Source of the DNA: Eonycteris spelaea
Taxonomy: Eukaryota; Chordata; Mammalia; Chiroptera; Pteropodidae
Length of the DNA: 64,000 bases
Reading direction: 5' to 3'
NCBI GenBank assembly: GCA_003508835.1
Contig: PUFA01000547.1
Span: forward strand, 124,001 to 188,000
Below are positions 1 through 10,732 of the stretch, piece by piece. Within the stretch, counting starts at the first letter, position 1. Every line of letters begins with the position of its first letter. The notes below the pieces were generated by a model. It saw nothing but the letters and a program-made list of their open reading frames with translations. It searched no databases and was not told the DNA's origin. The translations under genes were made by a program, and so were the position numbers.

Positions 1-269
1 GGAGAGACCCTGCTCGCCCTGCATGCAGCTACTGCTTCTGGCTGTAGTTCTTACTGTTATGAAATAGTAACTGCCTTCTCAAAAGGGAATTGGTGAGAGG
101 AAATACTACAAGGTGCAACGGTGGCTCTCACAGTCCTATGAACGTCGAAATCAATTGTAAATGGTCCTAGTATTACAGTCAGGGAGCAGGACATATGTCA
201 AATGCCACGTGCATCACCAGAGCAGTGGTCTCTCTGCTTCCCATTGGTTTTCTACACAAGGACATTCAC

Positions 270-308
<39 letters not shown>

Positions 309-1004
309 ATGGGAAGGTGCTGTCTCTGACCAGTATTACACACACAACTGCCACCCAGAACCTTATTCTCCATCCATTTCTGCTGTGCTATGACCCAGCT
401 GGTAGAGGCCCATGAGTGTCACTTTTACATCTTTGATGATTAGAGAATGAAGGTACTGACTCTTCACAGGGAAAGAAAGAAGTATCCAGAAAGATTTGAA
501 AAATCAACTTAAACAGACAACATTATATCAGAGACTTAGCTTCCAGGTAGGGTGAACAATGAGGTCATTTCCAAGACTTGGTATTTTCAGCACTGAAACT
601 GTGAGAGTTCTTACAGTCTGGGTTAAGAAAGTTACTGTGCCAGGATGTCAGGGACCTAAGCCCAGCTTCCTCAATGGTCAAAGATTTCTTGTCCTGATAG
701 TCACATGTGTTCATACCTAGTGATTCATTGTAACCGGGATTACAGCTAGAAGTTAGTTGGATCATCTTGGAAATCAGATATAGGGATCTGTGGTGTGGAG
801 GTTACATCTAGCAGGTAACCCGAAGAACCAAGCCACCATTTTGAAAAGAGCCCATTGTAATAGGATGACAGCCGACATGCAGAGCTGCTTCCAGGAGAAT
901 AATTCAGGTATCTGATCGGAGGGGTGATTCTGAGAGAGCACAGATTTTTTTCACTCACATTCTCACCTCAAAACATCTTTGGCTATGGGAAATATTGGAC
1001 CACA
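1..1004. other. No gene seen; CA microsatellite only
   Basis: I see no coding exon, splice structure or recognisable transposon in this stretch. The only clear feature is a CA dinucleotide microsatellite at about 267-305, which also produces spurious reading frames rich in His-Thr. By position this lies at the PRAME-distal edge of the window, in IGLV-type intergenic DNA. Confidence 0.6.
267..305. repeat. (CA)n microsatellite
   Basis: An almost pure CA dinucleotide array of about 19 units with one CG interruption near its left end. It is likely length-polymorphic. Confidence 0.95.
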
Positions 1005-1072
1005 AAGAAGGAAGGAAGGAAGGAAGGAAGGAAGGAAGGAAGGAAGGAAGGAAGGAAGGAAGAAGGAAGGAA

Positions 1073-1121
<49 letters not shown>

Positions 1122-1197
1122 AGAAGAAAGAAAGAAAGAAAGAAAGAACTAAGGAAAGGGGAGGGAGGGAGGGAGGGAGGAAAGGGAGAAAGAAAGG
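1005..1197. repeat. Compound (AAGG)n/(AAAG)n purine microsatellite
   Basis: About 190 bases of strictly purine sequence on the plus strand. It is an AAGG array, then AAAG arrays with AAG interruptions, then a GGGA-rich end at about 1158-1185. Polypurine mirror repeats of this kind can form triplex DNA. The overlapping Lys/Glu/Arg-rich and Ser/Phe-rich reading frames are artefacts of the repeat. Confidence 0.95.
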
Positions 1198-1339
1198 ACT
1201 CCTTTGTTCTCATTCCTGCTTCATTTGTGAAGAACTGAATCCAAGCCATTCTTCACAGGTGTGGGAGACCAAGGATTTAAGGTGAGGATTTCCTTGAGGA
1301 CTGCAGGAAACATATACAACAAACAGAGCCACATCACCA

Positions 1340-1600
1340 AACCAAAACTTAATACCTAACCTAATCTCAATTTCAGCCTTTCCCAGGAGTAGAAAGTTCA
1401 ACCAAGCAGTCCAGAATTTCCTGGTCAGCTCTAGTGAGATAATTTGCCTGATAAGACCCTGCCTTCCCCTCAGGAAAGGTGTGCTTGCCTGAAATAATCC
1501 ACTCTTTAACTTCTTAGTTCCACCTTCTCCTTACCTTAAAAAAAACCTTCCATTTTGTTCTTCTAGGTGCTACATGAGATGCTGATAAATTCCTAAGTCA
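1340..1600 (+). mobile_element. LTR-G family fragment, copy 1
   Basis: Sequence homologous to 25891-26170 (same strand) and to the reverse complement of 40740-41222. The shared core runs from a CTAATCT...TTTCAGCCTC block, through CCAG...CTGGTCA, to an AAAACCTTCC block. The three-copy alignment shows a dispersed repeat. In copy 3 the element begins TGTTAAAG and has a TATAAAAACC box, which suggests an LTR. I do not assign a database name. Confidence 0.5.
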
Positions 1601-1619
1601 TATAAAAATCGACTCTGTA

Positions 1620-3040
1620 GAATGTTGTTCTTGAACACCTGTAAGCCTCTCTATGCTTCTTTCACTTTGTCTACCAGCTTCTTCCAGAATGGGATGTGTA
1701 GCCTGTCACACCTGGTGGTCCAGACGCTCCCCCTCAGGACCACTCTGTCTAAATGATCTTGCCTCAGAATCAGTGCTCCTGAGGCAGATCTCAGCTCAGG
1801 GCTCAGGAAATATCAGCCATAAAATAATATGAACCTCAGTAGGAAGACTAGCTAAGAAAAATAAGATTAAGAGAAGACTACCTTCTCAAAATGATGAGAG
1901 AAAAAATATCCCATGAGAAGAGAGGAAGTTCACTAGAATTGCAAATATTCTAATGGAGTGGAATTCCGGTGTTTGAGCACCTTTTAAAGGAGCATGGGGT
2001 CAGGATGGCTCCCAAGGGCCCCAGCTCAGGGCCTCCCCTCAGGGAATGTCTGTCTGTCACATAGGAAAGGGAACATTCATTCTCTTGCCGTTTTTGTGCA
2101 CACTGAGACAGTTTCATTCCAGAGCTGTGCCCTTTCCTGAGTTAGCGTCGTTTCCATCCACAGAGAGATGCTGTGCTTTTTTAGGAAGAGATGGGTTTGA
2201 GGTACAGACTCCAATCAGGGCTGATGTGTTCTGCTCAAATAGAGACAGAAATGTGCACTCAGGAAATGGAATAGTTCTCTGGAATATGAACATTCTGCTG
2301 AAACTATTTTAGTGTCCCTGTACATACCACATGACAGACATGTCCAAGAACACAAGGAAGGTGAGGCCCGGCCAAAGGGAAGGATGAGCTAAGTGTAGGA
2401 TGAGTCAGAGGAGAAAGTGGTAAGGTAAAACCGTGGGAAAGCAGCTCTCTAAATCTCTCAGGAACTACTGGGCCCACCTCTGAAACGTGCTTGCTTGGTT
2501 TGGACCCCAAACAGCAAGGACAGAGTTCATTAAGGGGTAGACCACTGCCCAGATCCCACAGGAACACTTGGTGGTGCACATTTGTTGTAAATGCATATAA
2601 TATTGTCAAGATTGAAACTTGAACTGACATTTAAATCCAAATTCACAGACGGCTGTTTGGAACTGGCCGGCTGAACCTAAATGGCAGCCTATCTTCTAAA
2701 ACAAACAAACAAAAAGTCAACGTTTAAAACAGCAGTTAGGCAAGATGTCCTGTTTCACAATGCAATGCTAGATCTGTCCAGAACTGAATCCTAAATTACT
2801 AGACATATGAAAAACAGGATACTTTAACTGGCAGGGGAAAGACAACCAATAGCTGATAGTCTAGAGAGGACATAGATGTTGGAAACACCTTAGAGAAGAT
2901 TGAAAGCTACCTGTTATTACAAAAATGACCTAAGTAAGAGAAAACACTAATGAAATGAATGGAAAGATAGTGTCAGGAAAGAAGTAAAAGATAATAAAAG
3001 GAATAAATGGAACTTCTAGAAATGATAACTATATTAGATG
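1620..3040. other. No gene seen; contains block paralogous to 12.7-13.0 kb
   Basis: No coding exon recognised. The segment at about 1676-1915 aligns by eye with about 12716-12960: both contain AGAATGG(G/A)ATGTGT, then CAG(A/C)..GCTC, then GACT(A/G)CCTTCTCAAAATG-like blocks in the same order. This is either an old interspersed repeat or the 5' flank of a duplicated IGLV unit. The open frames at 2046-2312 and 2304-2630 resemble no family I know and are probably chance. Confidence 0.5.
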
Positions 3041-3044
3041 GTGC

Positions 3045-3270
3045 AGGGAACCAAAATTTTGCCACCCTGAAGCTGCTTTTTGGGATGTTGCTTTAAAGCT
3101 GTTTATTAAGGAACAAGCCTCAGAAAGAATTCGTGGTCCTTCCCCCATTTCAGACAGAGAAACCTATTTCAGGCAGGAAATGTTAGAATGCTGCCTTAGC
3201 CTAATTTGAAGTAAGTATAGTAAATAAGAGGACATCAGTCAGGAGCCTGAGCCTGTTAGCTAGATACTCT
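3045..3270 (+). mobile_element. LTR-H family fragment, copy 1
   Basis: Resembles the longer copy at 37083-37490 on the same strand: a TTGCCACCC(T/C) start, a TTTTGGGAT block, a TTAA(A)GCTG block and a CAGAAAGAA(T/C) block, in order. It is interpreted as a degraded endogenous-retrovirus LTR. Confidence 0.4.
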
Positions 3271-3538
3271 CATGTCTCACTGTCACCAGAGCAAAGAGGT
3301 TCATCTGCCTGCGCGCCTCTAGGTCCAAATGAGAAAAGTACAGGATTGCAGTAAAGACAGAAAAGGTTTATTTCAGAGAGTTGCAAGTCCCAGAGACACA
3401 GGTGAGATATTGCTAAAGACCTGGCCCCCTGGATGTCTCAAGGAGTTAGATTATATAGGGGGAAAATCTTTAGTCATGGAAACTAAGGGAGCTGGAGTAG
3501 TGGGCACTACTAATTGAACAAAGCTGAGGTAATTGGTC

Positions 3539-4020
3539 TGTCGGGAGCCATTACGAGACACCAAGAAATCATGTAGCTTAGAGCCATAAAGCAGTTGCTG
3601 AGACAGTTTAAACAATGGTTCAAGGAAGCAGGGATTTGAGTTAAACATTACTGACCCTGGAAGGGAGGATTGCCTCCTATAGAAATCCTTTTAAGATAGT
3701 GGAATGTGTTATAGAAAGCAAGGATGTTTGTACCCTGAGGGAAGGATGTATAGGAACTTATGTAAATGCCACCATTCCTATGGTAATGTACTCTGTGCCT
3801 TACCATTGTGTTCGAAAAGAAATATAAGGGCTATGCTAAATAAACTGGAGGCTGCAGCATTGACTGTATGCCCTCCCGAAGCGCTTTCCTGTCTTTTTTT
3901 TAGGCTTCACCCCCCCCCCACCTCTTTTAGGTGCTGTTCGACTTCAGCCGGCTGGCTCCGGCTGGCTCCGGCTGGCTCCGGCATTGGTCTTCGTGTCCAG
4001 TTCTGGGCTTAGTCGTGGCA
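3539..4020 (+). mobile_element. ERV LTR, family LTR-D, plus copy
   Basis: A 482-bp element starting TGTCGGGAGCC and ending GTGGCA, thus with TG...CA termini. It carries a TATA-like AATATAAGGG at about 3821 and an AATAAA polyadenylation signal at 3839-3844, placed as the U3/R promoter and R-end signal of a retroviral LTR. The inverted homologue is at 6561-7038. A 10-bp unit (TGGCTCCGGC) is repeated about three times in the U5 part near 3951-3982. No flanking target duplication is visible, so it may have rearranged. Confidence 0.7.
3951..3982. repeat. 10-bp tandem repeat TGGCTCCGGC x3
   Basis: Three consecutive near-perfect copies of TGGCTCCGGC inside the U5-like end of the LTR-D plus copy. 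The inverted LTR-D copy has only one unit, so the expansion occurred after the copies diverged. Confidence 0.85.
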
Positions 4021-4129
4021 TCATCCCATCTGGTCCAGGGGAAAGTGGTCAGTGGAGCCGTTTCGCCTTGATAGGTCTGGAACTGAAACACACCTGAACC
4101 CCCAGATGTTAGCCTTAGTTTAACTGAAA

Positions 4130-4678
4130 CTTATTGTCCTCTGATTGATAGACTGAGGTTTTATTCTTAAAGGATTTGACACTGACCAAAACCTTACGTC
4201 CTAAGGCTTAATGATCAAAGGAGCAGGCATACAAATGTAGAAGGATAAGGGCAGAAGAAAGCAAGTGAGTCACAATGCCATTAAACTAGGCAAAGCTTGC
4301 TTAAATCAAAGAAAAAGCTATCTTAAGAAAGTGAACTCTGTGTGCGGTTACATCATTGTTTTGAATTGTCCAGCAAGAGTGTTTCTGCGGCGTAAGTTCC
4401 TTCTTCCTCGAGTGCCTGTAAATTGCTAATTCTCACTTCTGCAATCTAATATTCCTTCCTCTCTTTTCTCCTGCTTCCCAAATGTCTTACATATCCAGTG
4501 TTGCCTTACTGTCTGGAATTTTCACGCCTATGTAAATTCCTCATAGGAGTCGAGTGTATTAAAACATTCGATTTTCTCCCATTAATCTGTCTCTGGTAGT
4601 TTGATTATTAGCCCAGCTAGAAGAATTTAGAAGGTGGGAGGAAAAGTATTCATTTTTTTTTTTTTTTTTTTTTTTTTT
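4130..4678 (+). mobile_element. Probable ERV LTR, family LTR-E, followed by leader
   Basis: The right half holds the pattern usual at the end of some mammalian LTRs: ATTAAAACATT, TTTTCTCC, a TTAATCTGTCTC..GTTTGATTATTAG block, then an AGAAGG(T)GGGAGGAAAA block and a long poly-T at 4651-4678. Related ends occur at 32640-32948 and, on the minus strand, at 56864-57376. Bases 4681-4800, beginning ATACAACAATTTGGCAAGCC, could be the leader of the same element. The left boundary is uncertain. Confidence 0.5.
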
Positions 4679-4858
4679 AGATACAACAATTTGGCAAGCC
4701 TCACCAGGAAAATTCACTGTCCGGGACATTACTAACACACTGACTGCTGCAGCGAAGAGAACATGGACATCTGACCGTCAGCAGGCAGAGGTGGTAAGAA
4801 TTTTACTATCAACCTCTCTGATCTCTTATCTGTGGGGTTTCATAGGAGTTGGAAGTCT

Positions 4859-5330
4859 TTTTTTTTTTTAAGTTTGTTGGTGTAACATTGGTTAATACAA
4901 CTACATAATTTTCATGTGTGCATTATAATTTGCTATCTATATATTCTATTGTGTGATTACCACCCTGAGTCCAGTTTCCTTCAGCTACCATATATTTGAT
5001 CCCCTTTACTTACTTCATCCTCCCCCAAACCCCCTATATTTGACCCCCTTTACCCTGTCTACCTCTTCCCTCCTCCCACACGCCCACTCTCTGGTAACCA
5101 CTAGTCCATTGTCCATGTTCCTGAGTCTCTGTTTGTCCTGTTCACTTGTTGCTTTTAGGTTTACATCCCACATATAAAGCGATGTCATGTGATTTTTCAA
5201 CTTTTCCAGTCTGGTTTATTTCACCTAGCATGATTATGTCGAGGTCCATCCAGGTTATCACAAATGGCAGTATTTCATCTCTTCCTATGGCTGAGTAATA
5301 TTCCATTATATATATGTACCACAAGAAGTT
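4859..5330 (-). mobile_element. L1 3' end, 5'-truncated
   Basis: Read on the minus strand, 5324-5142 encodes a peptide with the MEYYSAI motif that marks the C-terminus of mammalian L1 ORF2. It is followed by a 3' UTR and a poly-A tail, seen as poly-T at 4859-4870 on the plus strand. This is an ordinary dead, 5'-truncated LINE-1 copy. Confidence 0.85.
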
Positions 5331-6560
5331 TAAAGTCTTGAGAATCTTTTTCTCTCTTCCAAGTTTAAATTGGCAGGAAAAAGTATTTGTGAAATTTGTT
5401 TCTTGGGCAAATGTGACTCTGGTAAAGACTCAGTTTGAGTTTGTTTTGTATTGATCTCCTTCCTTTCAGAGATGATGTATCTCAGCCAGCTGGATGATGC
5501 ATACGCATCTTGTGGGCAGCTGAATAGGCTATAGATCCAACGTTAAGGAATCTTAAGTTTATTCTGTTCAACTGGGAAAGCACGTGATTCCATGTGTTTT
5601 GGAACAGCTCTTGAAAGACAGTCCTCCCCACCTTTCTTAAGTCATCTTTGAGAGTAAACTGTTGGATCTCTGAGGGCTTCAGCCTTTGCACTCTTCATAG
5701 AAGCTTATTGGTGCGAGTCTCTTAAAATTCTACCATCTCTAGTCAGATGACGGGTACCTTGAATTGGACAAACTTCTTAAAGTGACAAATATTAGAGAGC
5801 TCTCATATTGGTATAATAGCTAGACATTTAGACACCCTTAATAAGATGAAAGGACAGAAAATAGAACAAAAATCCAAGTCCACTCAGACCCTTTCTTGTT
5901 TACCTGCAGATATTTGCAGATATTGTGGAGAAAAAAAAAAGACATTGAAAGTACAGTTGCCCTGCACTTAGAAAGAAAAATAGAAACACAGAAATATAAC
6001 TTGTCGTAAAACTTTCGCATTTGCTATTTAGCTTTTTGGGTCTTATCAATGCTAACACAGAAAGGCTAATTAATAAGGGAATGAAGAAAAAAGGCAGAAG
6101 GAAACGTTAGAAAATTTCTGAAAGGTGGTGTAACGCAGAAGCTCCAGGCCAGGAACCTGCATCGGGCCTTGGGTATTCTGAAAAACCAGCCGCGGTGTGA
6201 GACATGCCGTTTGTTACTCACAATACAAGGAGGCTTCATTCAGCACATGGTGGGTTGGAGCTACAGGAAGAGGCAGCCTGCCGAGAGCAGACACTGTTTC
6301 ATATGCACGCAGAGGGGAGGGTTGCACTCCTCTGCCTCCCGTGCCAGTGGAGGGGCTATGTTTGAATTAACCCCACAGGTGGAAAACTTAAAGGTTATCG
6401 AGATAGGACAATTGGTGTATTTCAATAGGTTTTAAAGGATTTCATAACTTTGGTTCAGAAATTTGGCCAAATTAGGAAACTAATATCAGTCTGATGGGGA
6501 TATTTTGAAAACCTCAGCAGGTCTTATTGCTGGGGAATCAAAAATGCAAACACAACCCAC
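5331..6560. other. Unassigned sequence between inverted LTR-D copies
   Basis: No coding gene or named repeat recognised. It lies between the L1 fragment and the minus-strand LTR-D copy. The part around 6110-6440 is richer in CpG and GC than its surroundings and could be internal retroviral or LTR sequence, but I find no reading frame of a known viral protein. Confidence 0.4.
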
Positions 6561-7038
6561 TGCCGCCTGAGGTTGAGGTAAGAAGCCGGAGCCAGCCGGC
6601 TAGAGTCTAACAGCACCTAAAAGAGGGGGGTGAAGCCTAAGGAAAAAAGAAGACAGGAAAGCGCTTCCGGAGGGCATTCAATGCTGCAGCCTCGAGTTTA
6701 TTTAGCATAGCCCTTATATTTCTTTTCGAACACAATGGCAAGGCACAGTACATTACCATAGGAATGCTGACATTTACATAAGTTCCTATACATCCTTCCC
6801 TCAGGGTACAAACATCCTTGCTTTCAAGGCTGTAAAAACATCCATTACCTTAAAAAAGTTTCTTAATGGGTGAATCTCCTCATTCGGGTCAGTAATGTTT
6901 AACTTTCAACTATTTGCTTCTTTTAATCAATGATAACATAGCCTCAGCAGCTGCTTTAGGGCTCCAAGCAGTCTCAGCAACTGATTTATGGCTCCCAAAC
7001 TACGTGACACCTTCAGGGCCTTGCAATGGCTCCTGACA
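6561..7038 (-). mobile_element. ERV LTR, family LTR-D, inverted copy
   Basis: The reverse complement starts TGTCAGGAGCC and ends GGCGGCA, 478 bp, TG...CA. It matches 3539-4020 along its length, including the TATA-like element, the AATAAA signal (TTTATTTAG around 6698-6706 on the plus strand) and the GGCTCCGG block. With the plus copy about 2.5 kb away in the opposite orientation it forms a long inverted repeat. Confidence 0.7.
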
Positions 7039-7263
7039 GTAAGTAAAGGATAAAAAAAAAAACAAAAAACTGGAAGGGCTACTTTTAAAAACAGGTAACT
7101 GCAGCTTCCCATGGCTGACCCACTTCCCCCACCACCAAACTTTTCCTCAGTATCTTTAAAGATAGTCAAAGGCAAATGAAAAATCTTGTCTTCTCTATAA
7201 TTATTGGTAATTCTGTTTGTGTTTTGACCTGATGTGATATCTGTCTTCGTTTATATATGGTAT

Positions 7264-7836
7264 TGATGCAGGACAGGGCAAATTCCCCCAGGTAGAGGAG
7301 ACCAAGCCCTGCATTGAGAGAGAAGAGGGTTCATGGCAGAGAGTGTAAGAAAGAATTTAAATACATGCCAAAGGTAGATTCAAAAGGAAAGTTTATTAAA
7401 GTAAGAGAGGAGGCAGCTGAAAAATGCAAAAAGAGCTTACAGAAATGACCGACTCAGCTGGTTATAGATTAATCACATCCTGTAGATCTCTGGATGGCCT
7501 TCTGGAAACTCTTAGCTCACCTACAAGAGAAACCATCTGTAAATAGATAGGACTGGTGTCCAGGAATTCCTTCCTCTTTTCAGCTTCCACTCGAAACTCC
7601 CCCTCCCATCCTGAGTCAGGAGGTGCATGTAGAACCTCAGACAAAGGAAACATGTGCCCCTTGCATGGATACTACAGGGGTATATAAGCCGTAAGAAATC
7701 TGTGCAAGAGGAGCGTGTGCTTTTGTGCTGTGTAGTGTAAAGCCTCACCTGCTCTGCCTGCCTAATAAGCTCTCCTTCCTCTAGCCAAGTTGTCTGAGCA
7801 TCCAAATGCCTCCATCGGGTGTCGCTTCCTGCAACA
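7264..7836 (-). mobile_element. ERV LTR, family LTR-B, full-length with R-U5
   Basis: The reverse complement starts TGTTGCAGGAAGC and ends CTGCATCA (573 bp). It has a CTTATATACC TATA-type element (around 7680) and TTTAATAAACTTTCC carrying the AATAAA signal. Its R-U5 is shared with LTR-A (17478 and 37518) while its U3 matches 10297-10732. The two families thus share a 3' portion but have different U3 regions. Confidence 0.65.
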
Positions 7837-7952
7837 AAAGTAGGAAAAGCAAAGACTGAAGAAAGCAAAGAAAAAAGCCAAGACGAGGAAAAAAGCCTAG
7901 AGTGTTGGGAAATCCAGTTTATCTATTATTCTTTAGTTCCTCTAAGTCACAG

Positions 7953-7973
7953 GATTTTTGTTTGTTTCTTTTA

Positions 7974-8019
<46 letters not shown>

Positions 8020-8225
8020 TATGCCTACAGCACCTGGTCTTCCTGAGTGATCTTCTATCCCAAATACTAACCAGGCCCGACCCTGCTTCGCTTCCGAGAT
8101 CAGACATCGAGCTTCTTCAGGGTGGCATGGCCATAGACCAGGGACCTTGGCTCCACTGGGGTGTGAAGCCAGGACTTTCTGCATGTAAAGCAGACCTGCT
8201 AATCGCTACACTATGGAACCACATG
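7953..8225 (-). mobile_element. Hybrid tRNA-Val/5S rRNA SINE (MEG-TR type), copy 1
   Basis: Read on the minus strand, the element starts with a tRNA-Val(TAC)-like head (GGTTCCATAGTGTAG..., anticodon-arm CTGCTTTACATGCAG). A short linker follows, then a near full-length 5S rRNA-like body ending GGTGCTGTAGGCATA and a long AAT-repeat tail (ATT units on plus, about 7974-8019). Target-site duplications CTAAGTCACAG (7942-7952) and CTAAGTTACAG (8226-8236) flank it with one mismatch. The Pol III B box of the tRNA part is damaged. Hybrid tRNA/5S SINEs are described from fruit bats. Confidence 0.9.
7974..8019. repeat. (ATT)n array, SINE tail
   Basis: About 15 ATT units forming the A-rich 3' tail of the minus-strand SINE. 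It generates an artefactual poly-Asn (minus) or poly-Tyr/poly-Ile (plus) reading frame. Confidence 0.95.
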
Positions 8226-8767
8226 CTAAGTTACAGTTTAAAGGCTTTGTTTACCCATTTTCCTTTGAGATGGACATATGGTGAGGAAGGGGAAGAGTAT
8301 GTAACATGAAAAGGTTAGAATCTGTAGTGTGAAAGTCCTGCTGGCAGTTCCCAGCCTTTAATCTATACGTTCCCCATGGTTTTAGCTATAGAGAATGAAT
8401 GATTTTATTTCATGTAGGGCAGACACTTAAAGACTGTTTTCTCTGTTTTCCCTTCAGGATTCCGGGAAGTGAGTTGTTAGTAATCGCAGCAGAAATCTTC
8501 CTTTGTTCTGCAGGTGTCCTGGCCTGGCTGCAGAGCTGATTGGCATATTGTAGTCTCTGAATGTAGTTTGATTAATATTTTTAATTGCCTTGCCTCCTCC
8601 CTATATTAATATATCATAATTTTTACTGTAAAATTTGAACACTTTTATTTTAGTTACTTCTGCTAATTAGTTCTTAATAACTCTGAGATTAGATCTTGAT
8701 AACTCTTTCTCACTCCTCATCTCCGTTAGTCCCTCTCACTCTCTCTGTGAAGTGTTACCCCTTTTCT

Positions 8768-8898
8768 AATAAAGTTTCCTTTTGACATTAACTTTGCCGT
8801 GTATTGAATTCTGTCTACTCTCTCCACCAAAGGACCCTCTTCTTCTCTTAGTGCAAGGAGTGGTCTCCCTATAACTCAAGGAAATTTACCCTGTCCCA
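8768..8898 (+). mobile_element. LTR-A-type R-U5 fragment, opposite orientation
   Basis: Contains CTAATAAAGTTTCCTTTTGAC and the following R-U5 sequence of LTR-A/B (CTCTTCTTCTCTTAGTGCA...GAAATTTACCCTGTCC) but on the plus strand, opposite to the neighbouring LTR at 7264-8594. The AATAAA signal is intact. Confidence 0.6.
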
Positions 8899-9704
8899 AA
8901 TCAATATGCATAAAATAGTTTTCCAAAATCTTTTGGTAACTTTAAACTTCAGAGTTTTATTAAATTAAATGGTGAAAATTATTGAATATATAGATATTTT
9001 GAAATAAAATGAAATTCTGAAACATTAATAGATTAATTTAACCTGCTTTTGGCTTCTTATACAGAAAAACTAAAAGACAAATTTGAATCAGTTAATGAAT
9101 ATGTTTTGTAATTTATTAAAAATATGTTTCTAAAAATTGTAAATAATTGTCAGTGAGAGACTATTTTAAAGACTATATGTATTCATAAATTTGCTAATTT
9201 AAAGAATAGTAATTGCTTATATTTTAGTGGTCATTAGAAATTGAGGTTCCTAAGGGTTAAGAATTCTAATTAAGATGGAAAGAAACTGCTGCTTTTGGTA
9301 ATAGAAGGTATAAAGTTTGAAAATACATTTTGAAGGAAATTAAAGGAAAGTAGTTTGTCCTATAGTTGGTTATTTCTGAATGAGTTAAGAAACAAACTTA
9401 AAGATACTAGGAAAGTTATAGGTTTGTGAAGAGAAATCTTAATGGGGGAAATTTTATGTATGGTTAAGCTGAATAAGATTGGAATAAATTTAATTAAGTA
9501 AATGAGTTTAAATATCAAAAGCAAGCTAATACAGAATTAGATTTTAGTTCTTTCTGTTTAAAAAATAAGTTTTCTTGTATTCTGCTCCAGATGTTATGAA
9601 AAATTTCTGCCTAAACAACAAAGATTCTGTTTTTTTAAAATAGCTCTGTGTTTTATATTGTCTTAATCAGGTACTTGATTACTTAAAAAAAAACAATCTT
9701 TTCA
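8899..9704. other. AT-rich stretch, no gene seen
   Basis: Strongly AT-rich with no reading frame of note and no recognised repeat. It could be decayed internal retroviral sequence since it follows a plus-strand R-U5 fragment, but I cannot show that. Confidence 0.4.
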
Positions 9705-9895
9705 GGAGGGGGCAGAGAGAAGGTAGATGGGGTAAAAGGGGTCAAATATGTGGAGACAGAAAGAAATCTAACTATGGACATGAACACACAATGCAATATA
9801 TATATATGCCTCACTGCTAAGTTGTACACCTGAAACTTACTAGATTTCATTAACCAATGTCACCATAATAAAAAACAAAACAAACAAATAAAAAT
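9705..9895 (+). mobile_element. L1 3' UTR fragment with poly-A tail
   Basis: Contains the typical L1 3' terminal blocks (CTAAGTTGTACACCTGAAAC, then ATTTCATTAACCAATGTCACC) followed by AATAAAAAACAAAACAAAC, an A-rich tail. It is a short 5'-truncated copy in the plus orientation. Confidence 0.75.
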
Positions 9896-10296
9896 AAAGG
9901 TGTGATCTCCCAACAACAACAACAAAAAATACCAATCTTTTCAGTCCTAAGAACTGTTAGGTAGCTAGCCAGACATGAGCAACAGGGAGAACAAAGGAAT
10001 AGGGGCTCAGCCTAGAGACCACCCAAAAAACACCCTAATAGTAGAACTTTGGATAAGCTCATGTGTAGTAGGCAAAGAGTTGTATAGCAGCCAGGAGTCA
10101 ATTGAAATGATCTCACTTGCCAATCACCTAAGATTGTTTTTGGAACTACTCATCATGGCCCAAATATAATGCAGATATTCCCACTTCTGGGGGTCTTTGT
10201 GGTTGTTGTTGGTGGTTGTTATAGCGCTGTTACAGGTCTTCGCTGAAATCATCTTCCTTCTTAGAGTATGTTTTGTCTTTCTAAAATATATTTTTA
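9896..10296. other. No gene seen
   Basis: No recognised gene or repeat. A TTG/GTT-rich patch lies at about 10200-10222. The short frame at 9975-10169 resembles no known protein. Confidence 0.4.
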
Positions 10297-10732
10297 ATTA
10301 AGAGAGGAGGCAGCTGAAAAATGCAAAGGGAAGGGCTTACAGAAATGACAGACTCAGCCGGTTATAGATTAACCACATCCTATAGATCTCTGAATGGCAT
10401 TCTGGAAACTCTTGACACAGCTACATAAGAAACGATCTGTAAGTAGACAAGACTGGTGGTCCAGGAATTCCTTTCCCATTGCGGCCCCCACCCCAAACTC
10501 CCCTCCCATCCTGATTCAGGAGGTGCATATAGAACCTCAGACAAAGGAATCATGTGCCCCTTGCATGGACATTGCAGAGGTAGATATATAAGCTGTAAGA
10601 AACCTAACCAAGGGGAGCTCGTGCTTTTGTGCTGTCTAGAGCCTCACGTACTCTGCCAGCCTAATAAGCTCTCCTTCCTCTAAAAAAGTTGTCTGAGCAT
10701 CCAAATTCTTCTGTTGGGTATTGCTTCCTACA
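10297..10732 (-). mobile_element. LTR-B U3 fragment, second copy
   Basis: Co-linear with 7402-7836 along about 435 bp, from the AAGAGAGGAGGCAGCTGAAAA block to TTGCTTCCTACAACA. It includes the ATATATAAGC element and the AATAAGCTCTCC block. R-U5 is absent: homology stops just before the expected AATAAA. It is a truncated, dead LTR. Confidence 0.65.

Larger units (their letters stand above)
7837..8594 (-). mobile_element. LTR-A U3 portion, interrupted by a SINE
   Basis: Matches LTR-A copies 17630-18217 and 38545-39026: an AAAAGCAAAGAC block, a GTTACAGTTTAAAG(A/G)CTTTGTTTA block, a CCCATTTTCCTTTGA block, then CTGATTGGCATATTG and a CTTGC-rich end. It abuts the LTR-B element directly and lacks its own R-U5, so the two LTRs look recombined. 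A hybrid tRNA/5S SINE sits inside it at 7953-8225. Confidence 0.65.

Noticed and set aside
924..1285. Lys/Glu/Arg-rich and Ser/Phe-rich reading frames of about 90-100 codons
   Set aside because: They are translations of the AAGG/AAAG microsatellite and have no independent coding evidence.
3539..7038. A provirus bounded by the two LTR-D copies
   Set aside because: The copies are in opposite orientation, the sequence between contains an unrelated L1 end, and no gag, pol or env frame is visible.
7942..8309. Poly-Asn and poly-Tyr reading frames
   Set aside because: They translate the ATT-repeat tail of a SINE.
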